From Candidatus Accumulibacter meliphilus (GTDB lineage Bacteria > Pseudomonadota > Gammaproteobacteria > Burkholderiales > Rhodocyclaceae): a stretch of 34,086 nt of DNA. The translations under genes were made by a program, and so were the position numbers. The notes beneath the pieces are model-generated. The model was not told the origin of the DNA. It saw only the letters and a list, made by a program, of their open reading frames with translations, and did no database searches. The DNA lies in contig QPGA01000042.1 of NCBI GenBank assembly GCA_003332265.1, forward strand, positions 1 through 34,086, written 5' to 3'. Positions 25,425 through 33,991 of this stretch are shown here, piece by piece. Position 1 is the stretch's first letter. Each line of letters starts with the position of its first letter.

Positions 25425-26333
25425 CTAATCGTAGGCCTTGTCGTTGGGCGATTTGTACAGCTTCTTGAGCGCGTACGAGAGGGCAAAGTTGAGGTTCAAG
25501 CCCTTCGGCGGGATCGGCTGCAGGAACCACTTGGTGTAGAGCTTGTCGGCTTCGCCTGAGGTCATCACTTTGGCCAGCGCCGCATCGACGACCTTCTTGA
25601 ACGCCGGGTCGTCCTTGCGCATCATGCAGCCATAGGCTTCATACGATTGCGGCGTACCGACCACGGTCCATTCGCGGGCGTTCTTGGCTTTGGCCATTTC
25701 CCCAAAGAGCAACACCTCGTCCAAGACGAAAGCCGCCGCGCGGCCGCTTTCCAGGATCAGGAACGCTTCCCCGTGATCCTTGGCGCTGATGATCTTCATC
25801 TTCATATTGTTGTCTTCGTTCATCTTGCGCAGCAGACGTTCGGAGGTTGTGCCGGCGGTGGTCACGACGTTCTTGCCAGCCAGATCGGGAAAATCCTTGA
25901 TCCCGGAGCTGGTCTTGGTCATTAGTCGAGTGCCGGCGACGAAGATGCTGTACGAGAAACTGACCTGTTCCCGACGTTCGGCGGTGTTGGTCGTCGAACC
26001 GCATTCGAGGTCGACGCTTCCATTCTGGACGAGCGTAATGCGATTCTCCGAGGTTACCGGCAGCAGCTTGATATCGAGCTTGGCAAGCTGCAAGTCGGCC
26101 TTGATTGCCTCCACCGCCTTGAGCATCATGTCCTGCGAGTAGCCGACCACCTGCTGCTTGTCGTCGTAGTACGAGAACGGAATCGACGATTCGCGATGGC
26201 CCAACGTGATCAACCCGGTCTCCTTGATTTTCTTGAGCGTACCGGTCAATTCCTGGGCCAAGACCGGAGCCGACAGCAGGGTGGCAGTGGCAAGCGTTAC
26301 AGCAATGGCGAGGCGCCGCGAAATAGTGAACAT
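25425..26333 (-). CDS. Glutamate/aspartate-type ABC transporter substrate-binding protein
   Basis: A 302-residue periplasmic binding protein. The start is the ATG complementary to 26331-26333, with GAGGAGAC upstream. The signal peptide is MFTISRRLAIAVTLATATLL ending near APVLAQE. The mature part is a GltI-like SBP-bac-3 fold: ITLGHRESSIPFSYYD, VDLECGSTTNTAERREQVSFS, DLAGKNVVTTAGTTSERLLR, and the tail KLYTKWFLQPIPPKGLNLNF. Family members bind glutamate/aspartate. No permease or ATPase gene is adjacent, so it is an orphan component here. It ends the minus-strand cluster, 45 bases after the C45 hydrolase gene. Confidence 0.93.
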   Translation of the reverse strand: MFTISRRLAIAVTLATATLLSAPVLAQELTGTLKKIKETGLITLGHRESSIPFSYYDDKQQVVGYSQDMMLKAVEAIKADLQLAKLDIKLLPVTSENRITLVQNGSVDLECGSTTNTAERREQVSFSYSIFVAGTRLMTKTSSGIKDFPDLAGKNVVTTAGTTSERLLRKMNEDNNMKMKIISAKDHGEAFLILESGRAAAFVLDEVLLFGEMAKAKNAREWTVVGTPQSYEAYGCMMRKDDPAFKKVVDAALAKVMTSGEADKLYTKWFLQPIPPKGLNLNFALSYALKKLYKSPNDKAYD

Positions 26334-26378
26334 CGTCTTTGTCTCCTCTTCAAACGGATAATTGGTCACCGGTCGGCT

Positions 26379-27398
26379 TCAGTTCGGGCCGCTCGGGAAC
26401 ACGATTTCGCGCTCGCCGGCATGCGGCGCGAGCACCGACTGCTGCCAACGCTGGTCTTGCCAGAGCAGCTCGACACGGCGGTCTGTCGGTTGGTACACGG
26501 CACTGTACAGCGTGCCGTAACCGCGTCGGTAACTGGTCTGGAACAGCGGCGGCTGCAGCAGTGCTGTCGTGAGTTCCAGCAAGGAATGCTTTTTGTCGAC
26601 CAGATGTTCCAGGGCGGCGAAGCGCTCGACGGCACAAGTTGCCTTGGCGTGCTGCGGCCAATCGACCTTGTGCTGGAAGTTGGTGACCGCCCGCCGGCGA
26701 CTGACATAGGGGGCTTCGTCGGGTCCGACGAACACGGTGGCCCAATTTCCGGAAGTGTCGAGCAGCGTGATGCTGTACGACATGTGTACGGGGAGGCGTT
26801 TGAGGATCGCGCAGGCATCCTCTACCGTGCTCGATACCTCCAGCACGTAGCGCATCACCAGCGGGATGCCGAAGCCCTTGCCGGTTTGCGTTCTGCCGCC
26901 GAAGCTCAGTGAAGCGGCCAGGCCCGCCTCGTTCATGCCATCCAACGCTCCCCATAGACAATCGCCCATGGCCAGCACCCGCTGGCCGCACCAGCGGGTG
27001 GCCAGCCAGTTGCCTTCCAGCAAGGCCGGGGCGTAGTCGTAGTTGCGCACCAGCGCCGGGTCTTGGGCGCCGCAAGGGTCGATCCACACTGCTTGCGAGC
27101 AACCGGCAATATAAGCCGGCGGGCACCACAAGGAAAGCGCGCGCGCCTCAATGTCGCCACCGCCGGCCAACTCGACCAGTCGCTCCCAGGTGGGCACCAG
27201 CTCCGGCATGTGCTGGCGCAGCGCGCGCCGGCTTTCAAGGTAGCTGGGGCGATCGAAGACGCCGCTGCGCAGGTACCAGTCGCGGTAGCCGGGCCAGCAG
27301 CGTTCGAAAAGCGCCTGCCACGAGGGGCCGGGAGCGTCCTCCACCAGCGCCGTAAATCGCTGGTGGATAGGCAGGTCCGCGTGCGGCACGGCGGTCAA
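26379..27398 (-). CDS. C45-family Ntn hydrolase / acyltransferase (AAT-like)
   Basis: A 339-residue Ntn-fold protein of the acyl-CoA:6-aminopenicillanate acyltransferase (peptidase C45) family. The likely nucleophile is C100 in AYIAGCSQAVW, exposed by self-cleavage in this family. Other family marks are VRNYDYAP and LWGALDGMNEAGLAASLSFGG. Relatives hydrolyse amides of beta-alanine or amines (for example beta-alanyl-dopamine and carcinine hydrolases) or transfer acyl groups. The TTG start at 27398 overlaps the TGA of the upstream ATP-grasp gene; GTG 27389 is the alternative. Coupling to an ATP-grasp ligase suggests that it cuts the amide the ligase makes, or a related one (inference). Confidence 0.85.
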   Translation of the reverse strand: MTAVPHADLPIHQRFTALVEDAPGPSWQALFERCWPGYRDWYLRSGVFDRPSYLESRRALRQHMPELVPTWERLVELAGGGDIEARALSLWCPPAYIAGCSQAVWIDPCGAQDPALVRNYDYAPALLEGNWLATRWCGQRVLAMGDCLWGALDGMNEAGLAASLSFGGRTQTGKGFGIPLVMRYVLEVSSTVEDACAILKRLPVHMSYSITLLDTSGNWATVFVGPDEAPYVSRRRAVTNFQHKVDWPQHAKATCAVERFAALEHLVDKKHSLLELTTALLQPPLFQTSYRRGYGTLYSAVYQPTDRRVELLWQDQRWQQSVLAPHAGEREIVFPSGPN

Positions 27399-28852
27399 AG
27401 GATCTTGAACGCGCCGGGCTCCGGTGCCGCCTCGTGCTCGGTGGTAACGATCGGTTTGCCGGCATAGTACTGCTTGATGCCGCGAATCCAGTCACGGGCG
27501 CGCAGGTTGAGCTTGAAGTTATCGTCCATCGAACGGCCACGCGTAATCAGGATACCGAGGTCGGCGCCCTCATAGCGATAGTCACCCGAACCGGTGATGC
27601 GCAGGAAGAAGGCCTCGCGTTCGCTGTCGATCGCCTGGCGGTTATAGTCGAAGCGCTGGAAGCTGACGCTGCCGTCTTCGCTCATGCGGTAAATGCCGGT
27701 GCCCGGCGCGTGCGTGACCTGGTCGACGTTCTTGTCAGTGTACTTCATCACCACCTGCGACCACGAATCGATGAAGTGCGGCTGCGCCCAGCGCTCGTTG
27801 ATTTCGCTGACGTTGAGATCGAAGGGGACGCCCGAGAATTCCAGCAGGTGGAAGAGGAAAAGCGGCGCATCGGCATAGGCAAAGGCCGCGTGGTTGGTCA
27901 TCGGGCTGGCGCCGCAGACACGCGGGTTCAGTTCGCCGAGATAGACGTCGCCGCTGTCCTGATCGATCAGGAAATCGAGGTCGAAGTACCCGCGGTAACC
28001 TTCCTCGATCAACTGGTTGCCAAAACGCTCGGTCATGCCTCTGACCTGGGCGCGCACGGCTTCCGAGAAGGAACCGGGGAAGACCTCGTTGCCACACCAG
28101 CCGCCCTTGTAGGGCGTCAGTTCGCTGGCACCGACGACTTCGGTAAGCATCGGTCCGACCAGCGTTCCCGACTGCGTGGCGCAGGCTTCGAGTGTCGCCC
28201 CACGGCAGTTGATGCGCTTCATGATCTTGATTTCAGGATCTTTGCAGATATCTTCCTTGTGCTTGTTGAAATCGTCTTCGGAAGAAATGAAGAAAGTCGT
28301 GTGGCCGGAATCACCGAAGGCCGACTGCAGGACCAGGTGCTTGCCCAGTCCGTGGCGCTCGGCAATTTCCATCAGATTGGCGAAGCTGCTCACCTTCTCG
28401 AGCGCGTTCGGTACCGACAACACGCCGGCCTTGTTGCCGATACGTACCGTCTCCATCTTGTTGTCGCAACGCTGGCGCAGTTTGGCCGGCGGAAACCAGA
28501 CTTCCATGCCCAGTTCCTTGGCCAGCTCCTCGGTCTTCTCGTCAAACATCAGGAAGGTTGCCGCCGGGCTGCCACCGCGGCGCTCGATGAAGTCGATCAC
28601 GTCCTTGTGCTGCAACATGTGGTTGTTGATGTCTTCGATCGACGTGAACTCGTCGTGCGGCGTCTCCTGCGGGACGAAGACGTTCGGATGCCGGCCATCG
28701 AAGCAATCGATGTAGCTGATGAAGCGGAAGCGGTTCACCCACTGGTCGATTCCCAGCAGATTGAAGTTGGTGGCGCTGATGAAATAGATCGGTCGCTCGT
28801 TGCGATGAAACATCAGCCGCAGGTCGGAAATTGTTTTTACTTTGAAAGTCAT
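27395..28852 (-). CDS. ATP-grasp ligase, substrate unknown
   Basis: A 485-residue biotin-carboxylase-like ATP-grasp enzyme starting at ATG 28852 behind GAGGAGAC. The N-terminal pre-ATP domain (MTFKVKTISDLRLMFHRNER) is followed by nucleotide-binding elements: KHLVLQSAFGDSGHTTFF (P-loop like), and YRGYFDLDFLIDQDSGDVYL with GELNPRVCGASP carrying the Mg-ligand Glu and Asn (about 304-306). ATP-grasp ligases activate a carboxylate as acyl phosphate and join it to an amine or thiol. No specific family such as carbamoyl-phosphate or glutathione synthase is recognised. It lies between an amino-acid decarboxylase and an amidohydrolase, so an amine made by the decarboxylase is a possible acceptor (inference). 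Confidence 0.85.
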   Translation of the reverse strand: MTFKVKTISDLRLMFHRNERPIYFISATNFNLLGIDQWVNRFRFISYIDCFDGRHPNVFVPQETPHDEFTSIEDINNHMLQHKDVIDFIERRGGSPAATFLMFDEKTEELAKELGMEVWFPPAKLRQRCDNKMETVRIGNKAGVLSVPNALEKVSSFANLMEIAERHGLGKHLVLQSAFGDSGHTTFFISSEDDFNKHKEDICKDPEIKIMKRINCRGATLEACATQSGTLVGPMLTEVVGASELTPYKGGWCGNEVFPGSFSEAVRAQVRGMTERFGNQLIEEGYRGYFDLDFLIDQDSGDVYLGELNPRVCGASPMTNHAAFAYADAPLFLFHLLEFSGVPFDLNVSEINERWAQPHFIDSWSQVVMKYTDKNVDQVTHAPGTGIYRMSEDGSVSFQRFDYNRQAIDSEREAFFLRITGSGDYRYEGADLGILITRGRSMDDNFKLNLRARDWIRGIKQYYAGKPIVTTEHEAAPEPGAFKIL

Positions 28853-28915
28853 TATTGTCTCCTCTTCGTTGTCACCACAAAAAGACTGCTGTGTTGGCGC
28901 TCGCCAGCGGTCATT

Positions 28916-31735
28916 TCATTCGCCTTCTGCCGCTTCGGCGCTGGCATTGACCTGCGCTTTCCAGACTGCGTTTGCCTGCCCGGCCAGTTCGAGTGCCGGT
29001 TCGGTAAAGATGCGAAAGCCCAGTTCAGGCCGGAAACCATGGATTTCGCGCACATCGAGTGCCTGCATGAATTGCAATATTTCGGCACTGATCACCTGTC
29101 CCGGCACGAGAATCGGGAAGCCCGGCGGGTAAGGGATGACGAACTGAGCGGAGACGCATTCGCGTGCGTTCCTGATCGCCTTGGCCGTATCGTCCATGGT
29201 CAGGTACTCGCAGTTGGCATCATCGTAGCTAAGGAAGAAGGCGCTGCGGACGTCGCCATCGCGCGTCTCGCTCTGCCCGTCCAGGCTGTGGCCGCGGAAG
29301 GCCTGGTGGAAGCACGAGAAGTTGGGCAACGGCGGCAGTTCCTGGGTGAGGGAGCGCACGCGTTTTTCATGGATACGAAGTTCCGGAGTGCTCATGTCGC
29401 GCACCCTGTTGTCCACGTCGCGGGCGATCTTGACCAGCACGCCGAGCAGGTAGGCGATCGTCGAGCGGGTGGTGCCGATGTTGGTCATGAACAGCACTGT
29501 ATTGCGCGAGGTCTTGTTGATCTGGATGTCGTACTTGTCCATCAGATACTTGTTCTTGATGGTGTCGCCATCCATCCCGGTCAGGCCGATGGCCAGCGTG
29601 GCGCGGCTCGGGTCAAGCGCAAACTCGTCGGACTGCCAGGCTTTCAACAGGTTTTCCCAGCCGGTCTCCATGTTGTACAGCGATTCGACGTGCGACTCGC
29701 GAAACTCCTCCGGCACCATGTCGGTCACGGTCAGGAAACGGAAGTGGCTGTTGAGCTGGGGATTCGCGGCCACCTGGTCGCGCAGGTTCATCGCCAGCTC
29801 GAGCTGGCGCTGCACCAGTTCGTAGCCTTCCATTTCCACTTGCCGCCGCCCGACATCGAGGGTCGCGAGGATCTGGTAGTTGGGCGAAGTCGAGGTGTGC
29901 GTCATGTAGGCTTCATGGAAGGCTTCCTCGGCCTTGTCCTTGAAGTCCTGGTCCCAGACGTGGATCATCGAGCCCTGGCGCAGCGCGGTCAGCGTCTTGT
30001 GCGTCGAATGCGTGGCGTAGACGCGCACCCGCGCCTTGCTGGGGTCGGGCAGCAAGCGGGTGTTCAGGACTTTCTCGTCGTCAGCCCAGTCGGCCTCGTC
30101 AAAACTGCTGGCGAATTCCGCATAGCGTTTGGCATAGGCCTCGCTCTTGAACATCTCGGTCAGCTTGGCGGCGGCACCCATGGCCGTGCGTGGGCGGTAG
30201 ACCGGGTGGAAACGCGCGAAGGCGAACCACGCCTCGTCCCACAGAAACACCAGGTCAGGCTTGATGGCCAGGCACTCGAGCATCAGCCGCTCGACGTTGT
30301 AGACGATGCCATCGAAGGTGCAGTTGGTCAGCAGCACCATGCGTACGCGGTTCAGCGTCCCGGCGCGGCGCAAGTCGAGCAGCGTTTCCTTGATGTGGCG
30401 AATCGGCACCGCACCGTACATCGAGTACTCGTGCAGCGGATAGGCCTCCAGGTAGGTGACCTGTGCGCCGGCCAGGACCATACCGTAGTGGTGCGATTTG
30501 TGGCAATTGCGGTCAACCAGAACAATGTCGTCGGGCCGGACGATGGCCTGGACAACGACCTTGTTGGCCGTTGATGTGCCGTTGGTGACCAGGAAAGTGC
30601 GGCGTGAGCCGAAGGCCCGCGCGGCATACTCCTGAGCCAGTTTCAGCGAGCCCGTGGGTTCGAGCAGCGAATCGAGCCCGCCGGAGGTGGCCGAGGTCTC
30701 GGCCATGAACAGGTTCATGCCATAGAATTGGCCGAGGTCGCCGATCCAGTTCGAATTCATGATCGACTTGCCACGTGCCAGCGGCAGGGCGTGGAAAACG
30801 CCGGTAGGCTGCTTCGCGTACTTGCACAAGGCGTCGAAGAACGGGGTGTGATAGCGCTCGGCAACCCCTTGCATGATCGAATGGTTGAGTTCGAGCTTGT
30901 CTTCTTCGCCGAAAAATATGCGGTTGAAGGTTTCCCCCGCCTTCGCGGCCACGTCTTCGACATTGACGTCGGTGACCAGATAGAGATCCAGCTCCGGACG
31001 CAACTTCGCGATCTGTCGACCGAGCAGCGGACCGCGCTCTGACTCCGGCAGCAACTCGCCGTCGACCTCAGCACCATCAATGTAGCGCCGCCCGACGAGT
31101 TCGCGGAAGTAGAGCGACCGGTAGGGAAAGCCGTAGCGGATCACCACTGCCTGCAGGTTGAAGTTCACCCACGATGCAACCAGTGCATCCTCAAAAGTCG
31201 GCACGACGACCACGTCGTAAACGAAATCGTCGTCAGGTCGGCGCTCGTTGCGCACCTGGCGATGCAGCGCTTCCTCTTCTTCGACCAGCATGTCGTCGAC
31301 GACCAGAACCTCGAAGTATGGGCAGCGCAGCTGCGCCTGGTACTCCTGCTCGCTTTCGATCTGCGAGGGCAAATCGGCATCGTTTTTCGCCCCCGTACCC
31401 TCGTGGCGATAGGTCAGCGAGGCCAGCGTGCGATGAAAGCGGCGAGCGATGATTGCGGCATGCGCCAGGTTGCCGCGATCGATGTGGCTACAGAGCTCGG
31501 CGAAGGCGCGGCGGCCTGGATACGCCCAACAGGCTTCAATTGGCCGCAAGGCTTCGGTCAAGGCGCCGATCTTGGTCAAGCGCTCTTCCCGACCGGGGTC
31601 ATCCTGTGCCAGCTTGGCGAGCTGCGAGAGGACGTCGACCAGCCCGATCCAGCTTTCCGATCGTACGTCCCAAACGCTGCGGTGGCGACTCAATGAGGTC
31701 GAGTCGGGGCCAACGGTGCCTGAATCTAGGTTCAT
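28916..31735 (-). CDS. Orn/Lys/Arg-type PLP-dependent decarboxylase, long form
   Basis: A 939-residue fold-type I decarboxylase, starting at ATG 31735 after CTGGAGAC. An N-terminal helical part (1-130) precedes a response-regulator-like wing domain (about 140-290; FEVLVVDDMLVEEEEA). The catalytic domain follows, with LFMAETSATSGGLDSL, TNGTSTANK, DRNCHKSHHYG, LWDEAWFAF and Schiff-base lysine K580 in YATHSTHKT. The C-terminal domain ends with PYPPGFPILVPG. E. coli homologues (AdiA, CadA, SpeC) have about 710-755 residues, so this is longer, mainly at the N-terminus and in loops. Substrate (Arg, Lys or Orn) cannot be fixed by eye. Unlike acid-resistance systems, the adjacent transporter is DASS-type, not an APC antiporter. 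Confidence 0.92.
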   Translation of the reverse strand: MNLDSGTVGPDSTSLSRHRSVWDVRSESWIGLVDVLSQLAKLAQDDPGREERLTKIGALTEALRPIEACWAYPGRRAFAELCSHIDRGNLAHAAIIARRFHRTLASLTYRHEGTGAKNDADLPSQIESEQEYQAQLRCPYFEVLVVDDMLVEEEEALHRQVRNERRPDDDFVYDVVVVPTFEDALVASWVNFNLQAVVIRYGFPYRSLYFRELVGRRYIDGAEVDGELLPESERGPLLGRQIAKLRPELDLYLVTDVNVEDVAAKAGETFNRIFFGEEDKLELNHSIMQGVAERYHTPFFDALCKYAKQPTGVFHALPLARGKSIMNSNWIGDLGQFYGMNLFMAETSATSGGLDSLLEPTGSLKLAQEYAARAFGSRRTFLVTNGTSTANKVVVQAIVRPDDIVLVDRNCHKSHHYGMVLAGAQVTYLEAYPLHEYSMYGAVPIRHIKETLLDLRRAGTLNRVRMVLLTNCTFDGIVYNVERLMLECLAIKPDLVFLWDEAWFAFARFHPVYRPRTAMGAAAKLTEMFKSEAYAKRYAEFASSFDEADWADDEKVLNTRLLPDPSKARVRVYATHSTHKTLTALRQGSMIHVWDQDFKDKAEEAFHEAYMTHTSTSPNYQILATLDVGRRQVEMEGYELVQRQLELAMNLRDQVAANPQLNSHFRFLTVTDMVPEEFRESHVESLYNMETGWENLLKAWQSDEFALDPSRATLAIGLTGMDGDTIKNKYLMDKYDIQINKTSRNTVLFMTNIGTTRSTIAYLLGVLVKIARDVDNRVRDMSTPELRIHEKRVRSLTQELPPLPNFSCFHQAFRGHSLDGQSETRDGDVRSAFFLSYDDANCEYLTMDDTAKAIRNARECVSAQFVIPYPPGFPILVPGQVISAEILQFMQALDVREIHGFRPELGFRIFTEPALELAGQANAVWKAQVNASAEAAEGE

Positions 31736-31839
31736 GACTTGTCTCCAGAGGTGCTGGCGGTCGTTGCCGCCGGCTATGTGGGATGCTCGATCGCACTACC
31801 CGTGGCGAGCGCGGGTAGCGCCTCCGCGGTTTGTTCGGA

Positions 31840-33252
31840 CTAGCCGACCCAGAGTATCCAGGGGGTGCCGATGACCAGAAACACCAGGGTGCAGAAGGCG
31901 GTTGTCGTCAGCCCCAGGCGGTACAGTTCGCTCTGCTTGAGATAGCCGCTGGCGACGAAGATGATGTTCTGGCTGCCGCCTTGTGGCGTAATGACCGAGA
32001 AGTAGCTACTGGCAAACAGCAGCGCGTAGGCCATCAAATGGACGGGAACGCCCGACTTCACGCCGACGTCGAGAAACACCCCGAGCAACGCTAGAACCTG
32101 CGCGTTCTGACTGACGAACCCGAAGTGGAGCAACACATAAATGACCAGCAAGGCAACGTAGGCGACCGGCCAGGCGAGGCCTTCCAGCCCGACAGCCAGT
32201 CGCTCGCCGACGTAGCCCATGAAGCCCATTTCGTTGAGCTGCCCACTCATGCCAAAAAGTATGGCCAGCCAGATGAAAGTGACCAGCGTGCCGCCCTGCT
32301 TGTTGATGTCTTCAAGCGTTAAAACGCCGCTGATCATCAGCGTGGCGAGACCGGCCAGGGCAATTGCCGTCAGGTTGAGCTTGTAGGGAGCCGCCAGTAT
32401 CCAGCCGGTGACCATGATCACAAAAGTCACCGCCGTGATCCACTCGTTGCGCGACATCGGCCCCATGGTCTGCAGCTCTTTGCGGGCGATGCCTGGAGCT
32501 TCCGGAGTGGCGGTGATTCCTGGCGGAAAAATACGATAGAGCAGAGCCGGGAGCAGGGCGATCACCACCAGACAGGGTACGCTGGAGGCAAGCAGCCAGG
32601 AGCCGAAATCAATGCTCATCCCGTGTTCGGCGGCGAGTGCTGCTCCGACCGGGTTCCCCGAGGTGGCGGTGAACCACAGTGCCGAAGTGATGGCCAGGCT
32701 GGCCATGCCGCAAAACATCAGGTAGCCGCCGAGGCGTCGCAGGTTCTCGTCGTCGGGTGTCGAGCCGCGGCTTTGCGCCAGGGCCAGGATCACCGGGAAG
32801 AGAACGCCACCGCGTGCGGTATTGCTCGGGAAGCCGGGGGAAATCAGGGTGTCGGTAATGAAGATGCTGTACGCCAGGCCGAGCGTCGATTTCCCGAACA
32901 GCGAAATCACATAGAGACTGATGCGTTTGCCGAGTCCGCTCTTGACCACCGCCTGCGAGACCAGGAAAGCGGTCACCACCAGGAGCACGATGGCGTTGGC
33001 AAAGGCACCGTAGGCCTTCTCCGGAGTCAGTGTGCCGGTGAGCACGACGATCGCACAAGCCAACACCGCCGAAGTGAAGAGCGGGAAGACATTGAGGACC
33101 ACGGAGGTGATTGCCGAGGCGAAGACGGCAAACAGATGCCAGGCCTCAACGGTCAGGCCCGCGGGAACCGGCGCGAACCAGAGGCCGAAAAATATGATCA
33201 GGAGGATCACCAGTTTCACGATCCTTCCCGTTCCGAAAGCGGCTGTACTCAT
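31840..33252 (-). CDS. DASS-family (SLC13) divalent anion transporter
   Basis: A 470-residue protein with about 11-12 hydrophobic segments, starting at ATG 33252 behind AGGAGGTCAAC. The DASS fold marks are the substrate-loop SNT motif in SPGFPSNTARGG and the second loop ITPQGGSQNIIF followed by ASGYLK. Family members move dicarboxylates, 2-oxoglutarate or citrate, by Na+ symport or exchange. Its start overlaps the stop of the upstream lipoprotein gene as ATGA. The decarboxylase gene follows after about 100 bp containing a CTACCCG/CGGGTAG hairpin. Import or exchange of succinate, glutarate or 2-oxoglutarate would fit with GabT/GabD chemistry (inference). Confidence 0.92.
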   Translation of the reverse strand: MSTAAFGTGRIVKLVILLIIFFGLWFAPVPAGLTVEAWHLFAVFASAITSVVLNVFPLFTSAVLACAIVVLTGTLTPEKAYGAFANAIVLLVVTAFLVSQAVVKSGLGKRISLYVISLFGKSTLGLAYSIFITDTLISPGFPSNTARGGVLFPVILALAQSRGSTPDDENLRRLGGYLMFCGMASLAITSALWFTATSGNPVGAALAAEHGMSIDFGSWLLASSVPCLVVIALLPALLYRIFPPGITATPEAPGIARKELQTMGPMSRNEWITAVTFVIMVTGWILAAPYKLNLTAIALAGLATLMISGVLTLEDINKQGGTLVTFIWLAILFGMSGQLNEMGFMGYVGERLAVGLEGLAWPVAYVALLVIYVLLHFGFVSQNAQVLALLGVFLDVGVKSGVPVHLMAYALLFASSYFSVITPQGGSQNIIFVASGYLKQSELYRLGLTTTAFCTLVFLVIGTPWILWVG

Positions 33253-33854
33253 TGTTGACCTCCTGCAGTGGTGGGAGCAACCGCACTGGGCGACCCGAGG
33301 CGAGCCCAGCCATTCAGATCGACGACCCGGCCAGTCAGTTCGCTGCCTTCGAAAGCGCCGATGCGCTTCCATTTGAAGCTGTATTCACCGCTAACGCCGG
33401 CGTAGCGACCGGTACCGCCAATAAGCTTGCCTTCGATCAGTAGGCCCGGGCCGAGCCCTTCACCGCTTAACTCGCTGAAGACCTTGTCGCCCTTCTCGTC
33501 GGTCCACACGCTGCGCCCCTGCAGGCCGGTGGTAGTGTCGGAAAAGCCGATGACCTGGGCTTGGAAACCGCGATTTATTCGCTGCTTGCCGTTTAGCAGC
33601 AGCGAACCGCTGAGTTGGAAAATGACGGCTTGGTGGCCAGGTCCGAGGTCGACGACCTGGCGTGTGCCGATGGTCGTCCAGTCGCCGGTGAAGCCTTGCT
33701 TCTCGTCGGCCGCCACGGTGCCCTCGGCGCTTGCAGCGCTAACTTTCGTCGCCGGTGGCGTCGCTGGCTGGCCGCAGGCGGTCACCAGTAGCACGCCGAG
33801 CAGGGCAATGCTTCTCGCGCAATGGTGTTTGCATGATGCATGTGGAAAACGCAT
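33249..33854 (-). CDS. Lipoprotein with allene-oxide-cyclase-like/dirigent-type beta barrel, function unknown
   Basis: A 201-residue protein starting at the ATG complementary to 33852-33854, with GGGAGGCAAG upstream; the frame is open to 33887 but that ATG lacks a ribosome binding site. The signal ends in LLGVLLVTAC, lipobox VTAC. After a linker rich in Ala/Thr, residues about 45-185 are beta-strand-rich with GGTGRYAGVSGEYSFKWK, the Gly-rich turn seen in allene oxide cyclase/dirigent-like barrels. It overlaps the transporter start by four bases and so leads the operon. A periplasmic ligand-handling or assembly role is conceivable, but none is shown. Confidence 0.8.
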   Translation of the reverse strand: MRFPHASCKHHCARSIALLGVLLVTACGQPATPPATKVSAASAEGTVAADEKQGFTGDWTTIGTRQVVDLGPGHQAVIFQLSGSLLLNGKQRINRGFQAQVIGFSDTTTGLQGRSVWTDEKGDKVFSELSGEGLGPGLLIEGKLIGGTGRYAGVSGEYSFKWKRIGAFEGSELTGRVVDLNGWARLGSPSAVAPTTAGGQQ

Positions 33855-33991
33855 AGTCTTGCCTCCCGTCGGTAAAAGAAGCGGCAAAACGCAAGCGACC
33901 GGTTCCTACGACCTCTGTAGGTGGCCCCCGCGTCCACTGTTTTGAAGACTAGCACTTTGTCCTTTGGCTAGCCAATATTTTTTGGCTCATT

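Noticed and set aside
27434-30574. A 1046-codon open frame on the plus strand opposite the ATP-grasp and decarboxylase genes
   Set aside because: It mirrors the codon structure of two well-supported minus-strand genes in a GC-rich genome, spans their boundary, and its translation (many Val/Asp/His/Arg runs) has no domain features.
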